Shown here piece by piece: positions 33,397-43,601 of a stretch of DNA of 64,000 nt. The notes beneath the pieces are model-generated. The model saw only the letters and a program-made list of their open reading frames with translations, searched no databases and had not been told where the DNA came from. The stretch lies in the NCBI GenBank assembly GCA_032768795.1, contig CP136490.1, positions 5,890,001 to 5,954,000 of the forward strand, written 5' to 3'. Every line of letters begins with the position of its first letter. Positions within the stretch are counted from its first letter, which is position 1. Source of the stretch: Tremella fuciformis. Its lineage: Eukaryota > Basidiomycota > Tremellomycetes > Tremellales > Tremellaceae. The translations under genes were made by a program, and so were the position numbers.

Positions 33397-36300
33397 CTAA
33401 GGGCGAAGTCCTCTGAGCCGGTTTGATCTGGACTTAGATCTTTTGTCGAGTGCTGTAGTGCGCTTTGAGTTTGTTGAACTGGAAGGGAAATGGTGGTTTG
33501 GGTCCTGAGCATGTTGTCGATGGAATTTTTGATAGGCGGTGGTGTCGTGGACGTTTTCCCATGGTTCCCATGAGTTGTGGGCGCTTGAGTAGTCTTTCCA
33601 GCTGACAAGGTAATCGTAACCGTTATCTGAGCTGATTCGAGAGTCAAGGATTCTGTCGATGATGTATTCTTCTTGTCCATTGACTTCAATGCGTGGTGGT
33701 GGATCTTGTGGTTGCTGAGGGAGTCCATGGCGCATTGGTTCGAGAAGGTTGACGTGGAAGACTGGGTGTATGTTCATTGATGGCGGGAGGTCCAATTTGA
33801 ATGCGAGTGGAGAGGATGTAGCCTCAATGATCTTGAACGGTCCGAGCATCCTTTGGTCGAGCTTGAGCGAGGGTCGAAGTGTTTGTATGTTCCTTCGATT
33901 CAGGAAGACTTGATCTCCTACTTTGAAGAGTGGTTGGTCTTTGGCATTGATCTCCTTGATTTTTCGGTTGTAGAACTTGGTGTAATGCTCTTGGGCGGTC
34001 TTGATATTGTTGGAGAGCTGTTCGTGCAAGGAGCGTAATTTTTCGAGGTGTGTCTGTGCTGCGGGGACGGTTGATGTTGGCGGAGTTGTTGGATCATTTG
34101 GATGATACCCGTAGTTGGCTTCAAAAGGAGTGAACTTGGTTGACGAGTGGACTGAGTTGTTGTAGCTGTATTCTGCCAAGTCCAAAAGTGAGGACCAGTT
34201 GGCTTGGTCGTAGTCGCAGAATGATCGAAGGTAATGTTCCAGAACTTGATTGACTCGTTCTGTTTGTCCATCGGATTGTGGGTGAAAGGCTGTCGAGAAG
34301 TTTGGTGTGATACCAAGGCCTTTGACAAATGATCTCCAGAATTGCGAGTTGAAGATTGATCCGCGGTCTGAGACAATGTCGTGTGGAAGTCCATGAAGTC
34401 TCCAGATGTTTTGTCGGAACATTGTTGCTAAGTTGGGCGCGTCAAAGCCATCTTCTTTGAATGGGACAAAGTGGGCTTGTTTGGTGAAGCGGTCAACAAA
34501 AACCATGATTGAGTCGTAACCTTTTGATACCGGGAGTTTGACAATAGCGTCCATGGAAATTGAGTGCCAAGGTTTGCTGGGTACCGGAAGCGGTTGAAGA
34601 GGTCCGTAGGGTTTGTGTCGAGGTATTTTATTCCGTGCGCATGTGTGACATCCGTCCACATAGGTATTGGTAAATTGTCGCATGCCAGGAAAGTAGTAGT
34701 GTCGAGCTAGAAGTTGGAATGTCTTCTGTTGTCCAAAGTGTCCTGCGGTAGGGGTGTTGTGACACTGGTGCAGTAGGTCGATTTTGAGATCCTGATTGTT
34801 TGGGACGTAGACCCTTTGTTGATATCGGATAATGTTCTTGTCGAGGGTGAAATCTTTCAATTTGTCTTGTAATTCCATGGGTATTGGTCGATTTGTATTG
34901 CGCAGATTAGGCAGTAGCTCTTGTAGGATTGGATCCTCAGGCTGGAGTTGCTCTATTCTGGCCATGATGTCGGAAGTTGTCGAGTTATCAGAGTTGCTGT
35001 GTAAAGCACCAATGATGAATTGTCCGGGTTTGAGGAGTGTGTGTGGAGGTGCTTCTGCAGCTCTACTCCCTCCTTGAAGGTCTGACCTCCTGGTCAGGGC
35101 ATCTGGTTTGCCCATCTTTTCTCCAGGTCGGTAGTGTATCTTGAAATCGAAGTTGGCTAAGAGTTCTGCCCAACGAGCTTGTCGTCTGTTGAGCACCTTG
35201 GATGTCGTGAAATATTCGAGGTTCTTGTGGTCGGTGTAGACTGTGATTTCTTTTGCTCCTTCTAGGTATGGCCGCCAGTGTTTGAATGCTTCCACAATTG
35301 CAAGCATTTCCTTGTCGTAGATCTCGTAGTTGAGTTCGGCCGGTTGGAGTTTTCGAGAGTAGTATGCAATTGGGTGAAGTTGCTTCCCATCTATGTCGGA
35401 ATGTGAGAGGACACCTGCGATAGCAAAGTCTGAGGCGTCTGTCTCCATGGTGATTGGCTTTCCAGGTTGAAAGTGTTGAAGTATCGGAGCACTGGTGAAA
35501 GAGTGCTTGAGTGTATCAAAGGCGGATTGTTGCTTGTCTCCCCACACAAATTCGACTCCCTTGCGTAGGAGGTGTGTGAGCGGTGATGTGACCTTGGAGT
35601 ATGCTTTGATGAAGCGTCGATAGAAATTTGCAAAGCCAAGGAAGACTTGAACATCGTGTACCGATTTGGGTGGTGGCCAGTTTGTGACAGCTTCAACTTT
35701 GTGAGGGTCCATTCGGATTCCTTTGTCGGAGACAAGGTAACCAAGGAAATCAACCTCGTGCTTGAAGAAGGTGCACTTTTCTGCTTTTGCCCAAAGGTGG
35801 TGTTCTTGTAGTCGTTCCAAGACTTGCTTGACATGCGTGATGTGGTCGTCCTTTGATTTGCTGAAGATGAGGATGTCGTCCAGGTAGACAATGACAAAGA
35901 CATCCAAAAAGTCTCTGAGGACATCGTTGATGAGGTTCTGGAATGATGCGGGCGCATTTGTAAGCCCAAAAGGCATCACAAGGTATTCGTAGTGTCCATA
36001 GCGGGTGCGGAATGCCGTCTTCCATTCATCGCCTTTGGCAATGCGGACAAGGTTGTATGCGGCACGTAAGTCGATCTTGCTGAACCATGAGGCTCCTTGA
36101 AGGCGATCGAGAGATTCTTGAATTAGCGGGAGCGGATATCGGTTTTTCCGAGTAATGCTATTGAGTTGCCGGTAGTCGACACATAATCTGAGGGATCCGT
36201 CTGGTTTCTTGACAAAGAGGATGGGTGAACCAGCGGGGCTTGAACTTGGTCGTATAAATCCTTTCTTGAGGTTCTCTTTGAGGTATTCGTCCAAGGCTTT

Positions 36301-37148
36301 GAGCTCGACCTCTGACAGACTGTAAATTGGGCCAAACTTGGGTTGGGCATTGCCCTCAAGTGTTATGGCATGATCGTAAGGTCCGTGGTCTGGTAGCTTG
36401 TCGGAGTTGGATTTGTTGAATACTTCAAGGTGGTCATGGAATTCTGAGGGAATGATCTCCTTGAGTTGCTGGAAGTTGAGATCCGAGGTGTCGTCATCGT
36501 CCTGTGCTGGTGATGGATCGATGAGACCTGAAACTTGAGTTGTTGTGGTGATGCCATAGATTTGTGCGTTCCTCATGGCGATTCTGAAGGCTGCCGCGCT
36601 GACCAAGGCTATGTGTGGCGGAGCGTATGTCGAGGTTTGTTGATCTTGTGATGGCGTACCTGAAGCTTTCTTGCTAGGCAGGTTACCGGCGCGCTTTCTT
36701 GTATTTCGATGTGACTGAGGAGCAGAATCTGCCTCCACAGGTTTATCAGACCTGCTGCACTGCTCCAGGCAGAGCGGAGAGGAGAACTTGATAGTCTGAT
36801 GGGACCAATCAATGCTTGGGTTGTGTCGAGAGAGCCATGGAAGGCCAAGGATGACTGGATAGGTGCCGAGTGATGTGATGTCAAGAGAGATTGTCTCTTC
36901 ATGACCATGAAGGCACAGTGACATGGGTGCTGTGTGGTGTGTGATGGCGCCAGAAGCAATAGGTCGCCCATCAATGACTGAAACCTCCAGGGGCGTGACC
37001 TTGGAGATACGAGGGATGTTGGTCGTGTCGAGGAAGCTTGAGTTGATGAAACTGGCTGTGGCACCAGAGTCAATCATTGCAAGAGTGTCGTAGCTTGAGT
37101 TCCCATGTTTGATGACGATGGGAAGGCAGAGGTGGTCCTTAGGTGTAC
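33397..37148 (-). pseudogene. element 1 pol, main part (protease, RT, RNase H, integrase, chromodomain)
   Basis: About 1,250 codons without stops. Order: aspartic protease (AMIDSGATASFIN), reverse transcriptase (MPFGLTNAPASFQ, YLDDILIFS), RNase H (ITMETDASD, VYTDHKNLEYF), integrase with HHCC zinc finger and DDE core (SMDAIVKLP, SDRGSIFNSQFW), and a C-terminal chromodomain (YLVSWKDYSSAHNSWEPWE). Cut off from its gag and frameshift site by element 2 at 37149. The open frame reads on into the element 2 LTR and finds an ATG at 37251, giving a chimeric 1,284-codon frame. Confidence 0.9.
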
Positions 37149-37716
37149 TGTCACGCCTGGGCTCCCTTGGGTAGTGACGAAGGAGGAACGGAGCAAGAAT
37201 GTTGGGGCTGTAACCCAACAAAGTCGTCACTGGCTCGTCGAGCAAGGACACGGACTAGGAGGTTCGACTCCGACGAGGTCGAACTTGACCGAATGGGATC
37301 GGGCTGGGATGAGAGACTGGGACTGGAGGGGAAGTCACTGGGAGATGTGAAACTGATCCATCGCTGGGGCATCTACGAGAGAGTCGCGGGTTTATATATA
37401 CAATAGGCGTTCAGGTGAACGCCACAGGTGTTCGGGTGATCGTTCGGATGAACAGTCAAATACTACTTCTTCTGGAAGGCGTTCATGTGACCAAAGGGGG
37501 TCGGGTGAACGCTGCTTGCGTTCAGGTGAACGTGGCAGGCATGTCGTCCAAGGCTAGGGTTTGTTCGGGTGAATGGGACCTGTGTTCAAGTGAACACTTG
37601 GGTGAACGGTGATGTCATGGGTAGATGTCCCAAGGATGTGGAGACGGAGCGGAGCGAAGATTACTTGAAGTTGAGTCGGAGGTCGGAGCAAAGTCGGAGT
37701 TTGGTCGTTCATGACA
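37149..37716 (-). repeat. element 2 LTR (3' LTR)
   Basis: 568 bp, TGTCA..TGACA ends. TATATA-rich segment at 37391-37400 is a probable promoter. Carries a cluster of GTTCANGTGAAC-type dyads at 37404-37612. Confidence 0.92.
37404..37612 (+). repeat. array of GTTCRNGTGAAC-type imperfect palindromes in the element 2 LTR
   Basis: Eight or nine dispersed copies, e.g. GTTCAGGTGAACG (twice), GTTCGGGTGA, GTTCGGATGAAC, GTTCATGTGA, GTTCAAGTGAAC. Duplicated in the other LTR. Possibly binding sites for a host regulator. Confidence 0.6.
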
Positions 37717-37757
37717 GGAGCTCCCCCTCTAAAGGCGAAGTCCTCTGAGCCTGGAGC

Positions 37758-40700
37758 TCAAGTCTTTTGGTGTGCCGAGTTTGGCGGGAAGTGGTGTCGA
37801 GGGTTGCGGAGATGTTGTCGACGGAATGCTTTGTAGGCCGTGGTGTCGAAGATGTTTTCCCATGGTTCCCATGAATCGTGGGCATCGGAGTAGTCTTTCC
37901 AGTGGACAAGGTAGTCATAACCATTGTCTTCACTGATGCGAGAGTCGATGATCCGGTCGATGATGTATTCTTCTTGACCTAGAATCTCGATTTTGGGCGG
38001 AGGGTCCTGCTGTTGATGTTGATGTCCCGGTCGGACAGGCTCAAGCAGGTTGACATGGAAGACGGGATGGATTGGAAGTGTCGGAGGAAGATCGAGTTTG
38101 AATGCAAGTGGCGAAGATGTTGTGCCAATGATGGTGTAGGGACCCAACATGCGTTGGTCCAACTTGAGAGAAGGTCGGAGCGAAGTGATGTTTCGTCTGT
38201 TGAGGAAGACTGAGTCACCAATTTTGAATGTCGGAGTGGAGTCCGAGTTGGTGATTGCTTTGGCTCGCTTGTTGAAGTGGCGGACATAGCTGGCCTGTGC
38301 CTTCTCGAGATTGGAGTGTAGCTCCTTGTGGATTTTCTCGAGTGATTGGAGGTGCGAAGTTGCCGCTGGAACCAAGGAAGGTGGTGGAGATGCCGGAGAG
38401 AGCGGGTGGTAACCGTAATTTGCTTCGAAGGGACTGTGTTGGGTGGCGGAGTGTGTCGAATTGTTATAGGCAAATTCGGCAATGTCGAGGATTGTTGACC
38501 AATCGTCCTGGTTGTGGTTGCAATAGGTGCGAAGATATGTTTCCAAGACTTGGTTGACTCGTTCGGTCTGGCCGTCGGATTGCGGGTGGAAGGCGGTCGA
38601 GAAGTTTGGTGTGATGCCAAGACCGTTGACAAATGCTCGCCAGAATTGGGAGTTGAAGATCGCTCCTCGGTCGGAGACAATGTCGGAGGGTATGCCGTGA
38701 AGTCGAACAATGTTTTGGCGGAAGAGTGAAGCAAGGTGCGGAGAATCGAATCCTTGTTCTTGATAAGGGACAAAGTGGGCTTGTTTTGTGAATCGGTCAA
38801 CGAAGACCATGATTGAGTCGAAGTTATTCGATTTTGGGAGTTTGACAATGGCGTCCATGGAGATCGACTGCCAAGGTCGGGTCGGAATTGGAAGTGGCTG
38901 GAGTGGTCCATACGGTTTGTGTCGAGGTGTTTTGTTTCGTGCACAGGTATGACAACCGTTGACGTAGGTGTTGACAAATGATCGAAGACCAGGGAAGTAG
39001 AAGTGTCGGGAAGCGAGGTCATAGGTTTTTGCCTGTCCTAGGTGACCTGCAGTCGGAGCATTGTGAACTTGATGAAGAATGTCGAGGCGGAGTTGGTGAT
39101 TATCGGGAATATAGACTAGATTGGCGAAGTGGATAACTCCGTTGTCGATGGAGTATGACGGAAGTTCGGTCGCAATTGAAGTTGGCGGAGTAAGATGGGG
39201 ATTTCCCAGATAGGGTCGGATTTGGCGGAGATGAGGGTCGACAAGTTGAAGTTGGCGGATGCGATCGATGATGGTCGAAGTGATTGTTGAAGATTCTGAA
39301 GTTTGACGTTTGCGGTTGGTGGCTCCAATGACAAGTTGACCTGGTTTCAGGAGAGTGTGTGGCGGTGCTTCAGCAGCTCTACTCCCCCCCTGAAGGTCTT
39401 GACGTCTCGTCAAGGCATCGGGCTTGCCCATTTTGGTGCCAGGCCGGTAGTGAATCTTGAAGTCGAAGTTGGCGAGAAGTTCTGCCCACCGTGCTTGTCG
39501 GCGATTAAGCACTCGAGAGGTGGTGAAGTATTCGAGATTTTTGTGATCGGTGAAAACCGTGATTTCGCTTGATCCTTCGAGGTAGGATCGCCAATGTTTG
39601 AACGCTTCGACGATTGCAAGCATTTCTTTGTCGTATATTTCGTAGTTGAGTTCGGCTGGTTGGAGTTTCCTGGAGTAGAAGGCAATCGGATGAAGGTTGT
39701 TGCAATTGTTGGCAGCTGGATGGGATAGGACACCCGCTATGGCGTAGTCGGAGGCGTCGGTTTCAAGAATGAGAGATTTGCCGGGCTCGAAGTGTTGTAG
39801 GATTGGTGCCGAAGTGAAGGCGGACTTGAGTGATTCAAAAGCTTCGGTTTCCTTCTCTCCCCATTCAAACTTCACTTCCTTTCGGAGGAGTCGGGTGAGC
39901 GGAGCGGTGACCTTTGAATATGACTTGATGAATCGCCGGTAGAAGTTGGCAAAGCCGAGGAAAACTTGAATGTCGTGGACCGAAGTTGGTTTTGGCCAAG
40001 AAGTGACTGCTTCGACTTTGCTTGGGTCCATCCTGATTCCCTTGTCCGAGACAAGATAACCAAGGAAGTCCACTTCGTGTCGGAAGAAGGTGCACTTCTC
40101 TGCCTTTGCCCAGAGTTGATGTTTTCGGAGGCGATCCAGGACTTGTCGGACGTGTCGAACATGATCTTCGCGGGTTTTGCTGAAGATCAAAATGTCGTCC
40201 AGATAGACAATGACGAAGATATCGAGGAAGTCGCGAAGAGTGTCGTTGATAAGATTTTGGAACGATGCCGGGGCATTTGTAAGGCCGAAGGGCATGACCA
40301 AGTATTCGAAGAGGCCGTAGCGTGTGCGGAAAGCGGTTTTCCACTCATCGCCAGGTTTGATCCGGATGAGGTTGTAGGCGGCTCGAAGATCGATTTTGGT
40401 GAACCAGGATGCGCCAGAGAGGCGGTCGAGTGACTCTTGAATGAGCGGGAGTGGGTATCGATTCTTTCGAGTGATCGAGTTGAGTGAGCGGTAGTCGACA
40501 CAGAGTCGGAGGCTGCCGTCGGATTTCTTGACAAAGAGGATCGGAGAGCCAGCTGGGCTGGTGCTGGGTCGGATAAATCCTTTCTTGAGGTTCTCCTTGA
40601 GGTATTCGTCCAGAGCTCGGAGCTCGACTGCAGACAAGGAGTAGATCGGTCCAAATTTTGGTTGGGCGTCCCCTTCCAAAGGGATTGCGTGATCGTATGG

Positions 40701-41720
40701 TCCGTGGTCTGGGAGCTTGTCGGAGTTGGATTTGTTGAAGACGTCGAAGTAGGAGTGAAACTCGGTTGGGATTTGGGTTCGGAGTGAAGCAAGGTCGGGA
40801 ATGGTATTGTCGTCATCGTCGCCTGTCGATGGGGTTGGATCGATGAGACCTGAGACTTGATTGGCAGATGTAATGCCGAAGATGCTAGCGGTTTTGATCG
40901 CTTGGCGGAAGGCTTTCCCGCTGATTAGGGATACCTGAATCGGTCGACTTGATGATTGATCGTAGTGCCGAGTGACTGGATGGGGCGGACTTGAAGCGGA
41001 GTTGCTTGGCAAGTTGCGGACTGGAGTTGTCGAACATGTCGGAGATGTCGAAGATGTGTTTTGCGTACCCGAAGTGTCGATACTTGGCGGGTTGCGGACT
41101 CGGAGAGGCGATGTTGCCTGTGACTGGAATGGCGTATCTGCAGCTTTGCTGGACAGATTACCGGAACTAGGACTGGAATCTCGACCCTCAGGCTTGCCTT
41201 GCCTGATGCACTGTGCCAGACAGTACTGGGAGGAGAAGACGATGGTCTGGCGGGACCAATCGACGACTGGATTGTGCTGGGATAGCCATGGAAGGCCAAG
41301 GATGACTGGATAATCGCCAAGTGAAGTGATGTCGAAGGAAATCACTTCGGAGTGATCAAGAATGGCGAGTCGGACTGGAGTTGTGTGATGGGTGATGGCG
41401 CCGGATTTGATCGGTCGACCATCGATAACTTCGATTGGAACGGCTTGTTCCTTTTGGACTTGTTGAATGTTTGTGGCGGAGAGGAACGACTTGTTGATGA
41501 AGCTGCCGGTAGCTCCAGAGTCGATCATAGCATAGGTGTCGAAGGAGGTGTTGTTGATCGAGAGTGTGATCGGAACACACAGGTGCGGGATAGAGTGGTT
41601 GGAGGTAGTGGACAGAAGCGTTGTAGCCGATATTTGATGACCAGATTGGATTGAACCGGAGGTATGGTGCCCAAGTGTGAGCCCCAGAGGTGGGGGCACA
41701 TCTAGGCCTGGGGCTTGGTG
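37758..41720 (-). CDS. element 2 pol (protease, RT, RNase H, integrase, chromodomain)
   Basis: Continuous frame, about 1,320 codons, read in the -1 frame relative to gag from the slippery site at 41720-41726. Protease AMIDSGATGSFIN; RT MPFGLTNAPASFQ and YLDDILIFS; RNase H ILETDASDYAI and FTDHKNLEYF; integrase finger GHLGQAKTYD..CHTCARNK and core SMDAIVKLP / SDRGAIFNSQFW; chromodomain YLVHWKDYSDAHDSWEPWEN. No disabling mutation seen, so potentially autonomous. Confidence 0.92.
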   Translation of the reverse strand, partial: HQAPGLDVPPPLGLTLGHHTSGSIQSGHQISATTLLSTTSNHSIPHLCVPITLSINNTSFDTYAMIDSGATGSFINKSFLSATNIQQVQKEQAVPIEVIDGRPIKSGAITHHTTPVRLAILDHSEVISFDITSLGDYPVILGLPWLSQHNPVVDWSRQTIVFSSQYCLAQCIRQGKPEGRDSSPSSGNLSSKAADTPFQSQATSPLRVRNPPSIDTSGTQNTSSTSPTCSTTPVRNLPSNSASSPPHPVTRHYDQSSSRPIQVSLISGKAFRQAIKTASIFGITSANQVSGLIDPTPSTGDDDDNTIPDLASLRTQIPTEFHSYFDVFNKSNSDKLPDHGPYDHAIPLEGDAQPKFGPIYSLSAVELRALDEYLKENLKKGFIRPSTSPAGSPILFVKKSDGSLRLCVDYRSLNSITRKNRYPLPLIQESLDRLSGASWFTKIDLRAAYNLIRIKPGDEWKTAFRTRYGLFEYLVMPFGLTNAPASFQNLINDTLRDFLDIFVIVYLDDILIFSKTREDHVRHVRQVLDRLRKHQLWAKAEKCTFFRHEVDFLGYLVSDKGIRMDPSKVEAVTSWPKPTSVHDIQVFLGFANFYRRFIKSYSKVTAPLTRLLRKEVKFEWGEKETEAFESLKSAFTSAPILQHFEPGKSLILETDASDYAIAGVLSHPAANNCNNLHPIAFYSRKLQPAELNYEIYDKEMLAIVEAFKHWRSYLEGSSEITVFTDHKNLEYFTTSRVLNRRQARWAELLANFDFKIHYRPGTKMGKPDALTRRQDLQGGSRAAEAPPHTLLKPGQLVIGATNRKRQTSESSTITSTIIDRIRQLQLVDPHLRQIRPYLGNPHLTPPTSIATELPSYSIDNGVIHFANLVYIPDNHQLRLDILHQVHNAPTAGHLGQAKTYDLASRHFYFPGLRSFVNTYVNGCHTCARNKTPRHKPYGPLQPLPIPTRPWQSISMDAIVKLPKSNNFDSIMVFVDRFTKQAHFVPYQEQGFDSPHLASLFRQNIVRLHGIPSDIVSDRGAIFNSQFWRAFVNGLGITPNFSTAFHPQSDGQTERVNQVLETYLRTYCNHNQDDWSTILDIAEFAYNNSTHSATQHSPFEANYGYHPLSPASPPPSLVPAATSHLQSLEKIHKELHSNLEKAQASYVRHFNKRAKAITNSDSTPTFKIGDSVFLNRRNITSLRPSLKLDQRMLGPYTIIGTTSSPLAFKLDLPPTLPIHPVFHVNLLEPVRPGHQHQQQDPPPKIEILGQEEYIIDRIIDSRISEDNGYDYLVHWKDYSDAHDSWEPWENIFDTTAYKAFRRQHLRNPRHHFPPNSAHQKT

Positions 41721-41726
41721 TTTTTT
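41680..41726 (-). promoter_or_regulatory. element 2 gag-pol -1 frameshift signal
   Basis: On the minus strand the heptamer A-AAA-AAC (41720-41726, in gag frame) is followed after 4 nt by an 8-bp stem AGCCCCAG / CTGGGGCT (41708-41715 with 41680-41687). The gag stop lies in the loop. Pol is in the -1 frame, as this signal predicts. Confidence 0.85.
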
Positions 41727-42727
41727 GCCGGTTCGGAGGTGGATCGTGCGTTGATCGCACTGACTTGAGTAGATCGATTGTTGCCTCGGTTTGGTCGGAT
41801 TGGACATTGGCCTGCGCTGTGACCAGGTTTGCCACAGTAGAGGCAAAGATTGTTCTTGAATCGATGTTCCCTTTCCTGAGGAGTGAGGGGCGTGAATCGT
41901 GGTCGAACAGCATCGATTTCCATTGGAGTTGGAGTGAAGGTCAATGTGTTTTGGGTCGAAGATGTTGGAGTGCGGACGAAGTTGTTGGTCCGTGGCGTTG
42001 GATTGGTGTTGGTGATCCGTGCGTGCGTGGTTCGGATGGCGGAGTTGGTGAATCCTCTTCTTCGCTGGAACAGGAGATCATCCCATTTGATGGCACTGTC
42101 GATCAAGTCGGTGATGGTGTCAAAGCCATTGGGAGTAAGGAGTTTGTCCTTGACATCCTCCTTGAGTCCATCGAAGAAGGAGTGTCGCATTGCTTCGTCA
42201 CCCCAGTGGAGGTGAGCAGCATGGCGCTGGAATTCGGTTGCGTAGTGAGTCGCTGAACCGGTTTGTCGAAGGACCTTGAGTTTTTGGCGAGAGGTTTCGA
42301 TGATGTTTGAGTCGCCAAAGATTTTCTTGAATTCGACCTTGAAGTTGTTCCATTGTTGGACCCACATAGGTTGTTCGCTCTCTGCAAGGAGCAGATGCGG
42401 CATGACCCACTGATAGGCCTGGTCCTTCAATAGGTTCGTGACAAATGCAAGCTTCGCTTTGTCGGTCGAGTAGGTTCGGGGTTGAACAGAGAATACCATG
42501 TCACACTTCAGGATGAACTCCGCTGCCTCATCCTTGCGGCCAGTGAAGGCGGTTGGATGTGAGACTTTGGGCTCCTTGCTGAAGGCAACAGGTTGAGGAG
42601 TGGGGGTGGCCATGACCTGGGCTTGGGTGTTGGTCAAGGCCTGCTCGAGTTGGACGATCCGGGCTTGCATAGCCTCAAGGATGTCGTTGTAGTCTTGAGT
42701 GTTGGTGGGAAGGTCGAGGTCGGACAT
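41702..42727 (-). CDS. element 2 gag
   Basis: 341 aa capsid/nucleocapsid polyprotein. Coiled N-terminus, retrotransposon Gag core (LAFVTNLLKDQAYQWV ... FKKIFGD), and a CCHC knuckle CLYCGKPGHSAGQC near the C-terminus. The last codons overlap the frameshift heptamer and the gag stop is at 41702-41704. Confidence 0.9.
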   Translation of the reverse strand: MSDLDLPTNTQDYNDILEAMQARIVQLEQALTNTQAQVMATPTPQPVAFSKEPKVSHPTAFTGRKDEAAEFILKCDMVFSVQPRTYSTDKAKLAFVTNLLKDQAYQWVMPHLLLAESEQPMWVQQWNNFKVEFKKIFGDSNIIETSRQKLKVLRQTGSATHYATEFQRHAAHLHWGDEAMRHSFFDGLKEDVKDKLLTPNGFDTITDLIDSAIKWDDLLFQRRRGFTNSAIRTTHARITNTNPTPRTNNFVRTPTSSTQNTLTFTPTPMEIDAVRPRFTPLTPQEREHRFKNNLCLYCGKPGHSAGQCPIRPNRGNNRSTQVSAINARSTSEPAKNTKPQA

Positions 42728-42904
42728 GGTGAAGGTGGTCGGATTGTCCTAGAGTATGATCGAAGATGGCGAAGTTTGTCGAAGTGTCCTTGTATATTAT
42801 CGAAGAGGGTGAAGATATGTCGAATTGTCAAAATAAAGAGTGTAGTCAAGTCTATGTAAAGAGCGAAGAAAAACGAGCGAGGACGAAGGGGTAGCGATGG
42901 ATAC

Positions 42905-43472
42905 TGTCACGCCTGGGCTCCCTTGGGTAGTGACGAAGGAGGAACGGAGCAAGAATGTTGGGGCTGTAACCCAACAAAGTCGTCACTGGCTCGTCGAGCA
43001 AGGACACGGACTAGGAGGTTCGACTCCGACGAGGTCGAACTTGACCGAATGGGATCGGGCTGGGATGAGAGACTGGGACTGGAGGGGAAGTCACTGGGAG
43101 ATGTGAAACTGATCCATCGCTGGGGCATCTACGAGAGAGTCGCGGGTTTATATATACAATAGGCGTTCAGGTGAACGCCACAGGTGTTCGGGTGATCGTT
43201 CGGATGAACAGTCAAATACTACTTCTTCTGGAAGGCGTTCATGTGACCAAAGGGGGTCGGGTGAACGCTGCTTGCGTTCAGGTGAACGTGGCAGGCATGT
43301 CGTCCAAGGCTAGGGTTTGTTCGGGTGAATGGGACCTGTGTTCAAGTGAACACTTGGGTGAACGGTGATGTCATGGGTAGATGTCCCAAGGATGTGGAGA
43401 CGGAGCGGAGCGAAGATTACTTGAAGTTGAGTCGGAGGTCGGAGCAAAGTCGGAGTTTGGTCGTTCATGACA
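42905..43472 (-). repeat. element 2 LTR (5' LTR)
   Basis: 568 bp, same length as the other LTR. On the minus strand it is followed by GTATCCATCGC, the presumed primer-binding region; element 1 has GTATCCATTGC in the same place. Confidence 0.92.
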
Positions 43473-43595
43473 TGTTGATGGTAGTATTGTTGACGATAGC
43501 GATGTTGCCGTGATATGTAGACGTTTTTGCTGTACCGTGTTGTGCCCTGTTGAGAGCCCCAGAGGTGGGGACACGCCTAGGCCTGGGGCTGCATG
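43473..43595 (-). pseudogene. element 1 pol, 5' fragment
   Basis: Start of element 1 pol in the -1 frame after its frameshift site, reading PPLGLSTGHNTVQQK and onward until element 2 interrupts it; homologous to the PPLGLTLGHHT segment of element 2. Confidence 0.8.
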
Positions 43596-43601
43596 TTTTT
43601 T
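43555..43601 (-). promoter_or_regulatory. element 1 gag-pol -1 frameshift signal
   Basis: Heptamer A-AAA-AAC at 43595-43601 in gag frame, 4-nt spacer, then stem AGCCCCAG / CTGGGGCT (43583-43590 with 43555-43562). Loop bases differ from element 2 while heptamer and stem are kept. Confidence 0.85.

Larger units (their letters stand above)
37149..43472 (-). mobile_element. element 2: Ty3 chromovirus nested in element 1 pol
   Basis: Two 568-bp LTRs (37149-37716, 42905-43472) of equal length and apparently identical, intact gag and pol, same orientation as element 1, and ~6.3 kb in all. Related to element 1 but distinct. Flanks read CAACA before and GTACA after on the minus strand, so the target duplication is imperfect. 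Being nested, it is younger than element 1. Confidence 0.92.

Noticed and set aside
42897..43368. Short plus-strand frames in the element 2 LTR (also at 37105-37612)
   Set aside because: LTR sequence read on the non-transcribed strand; no homology signal.
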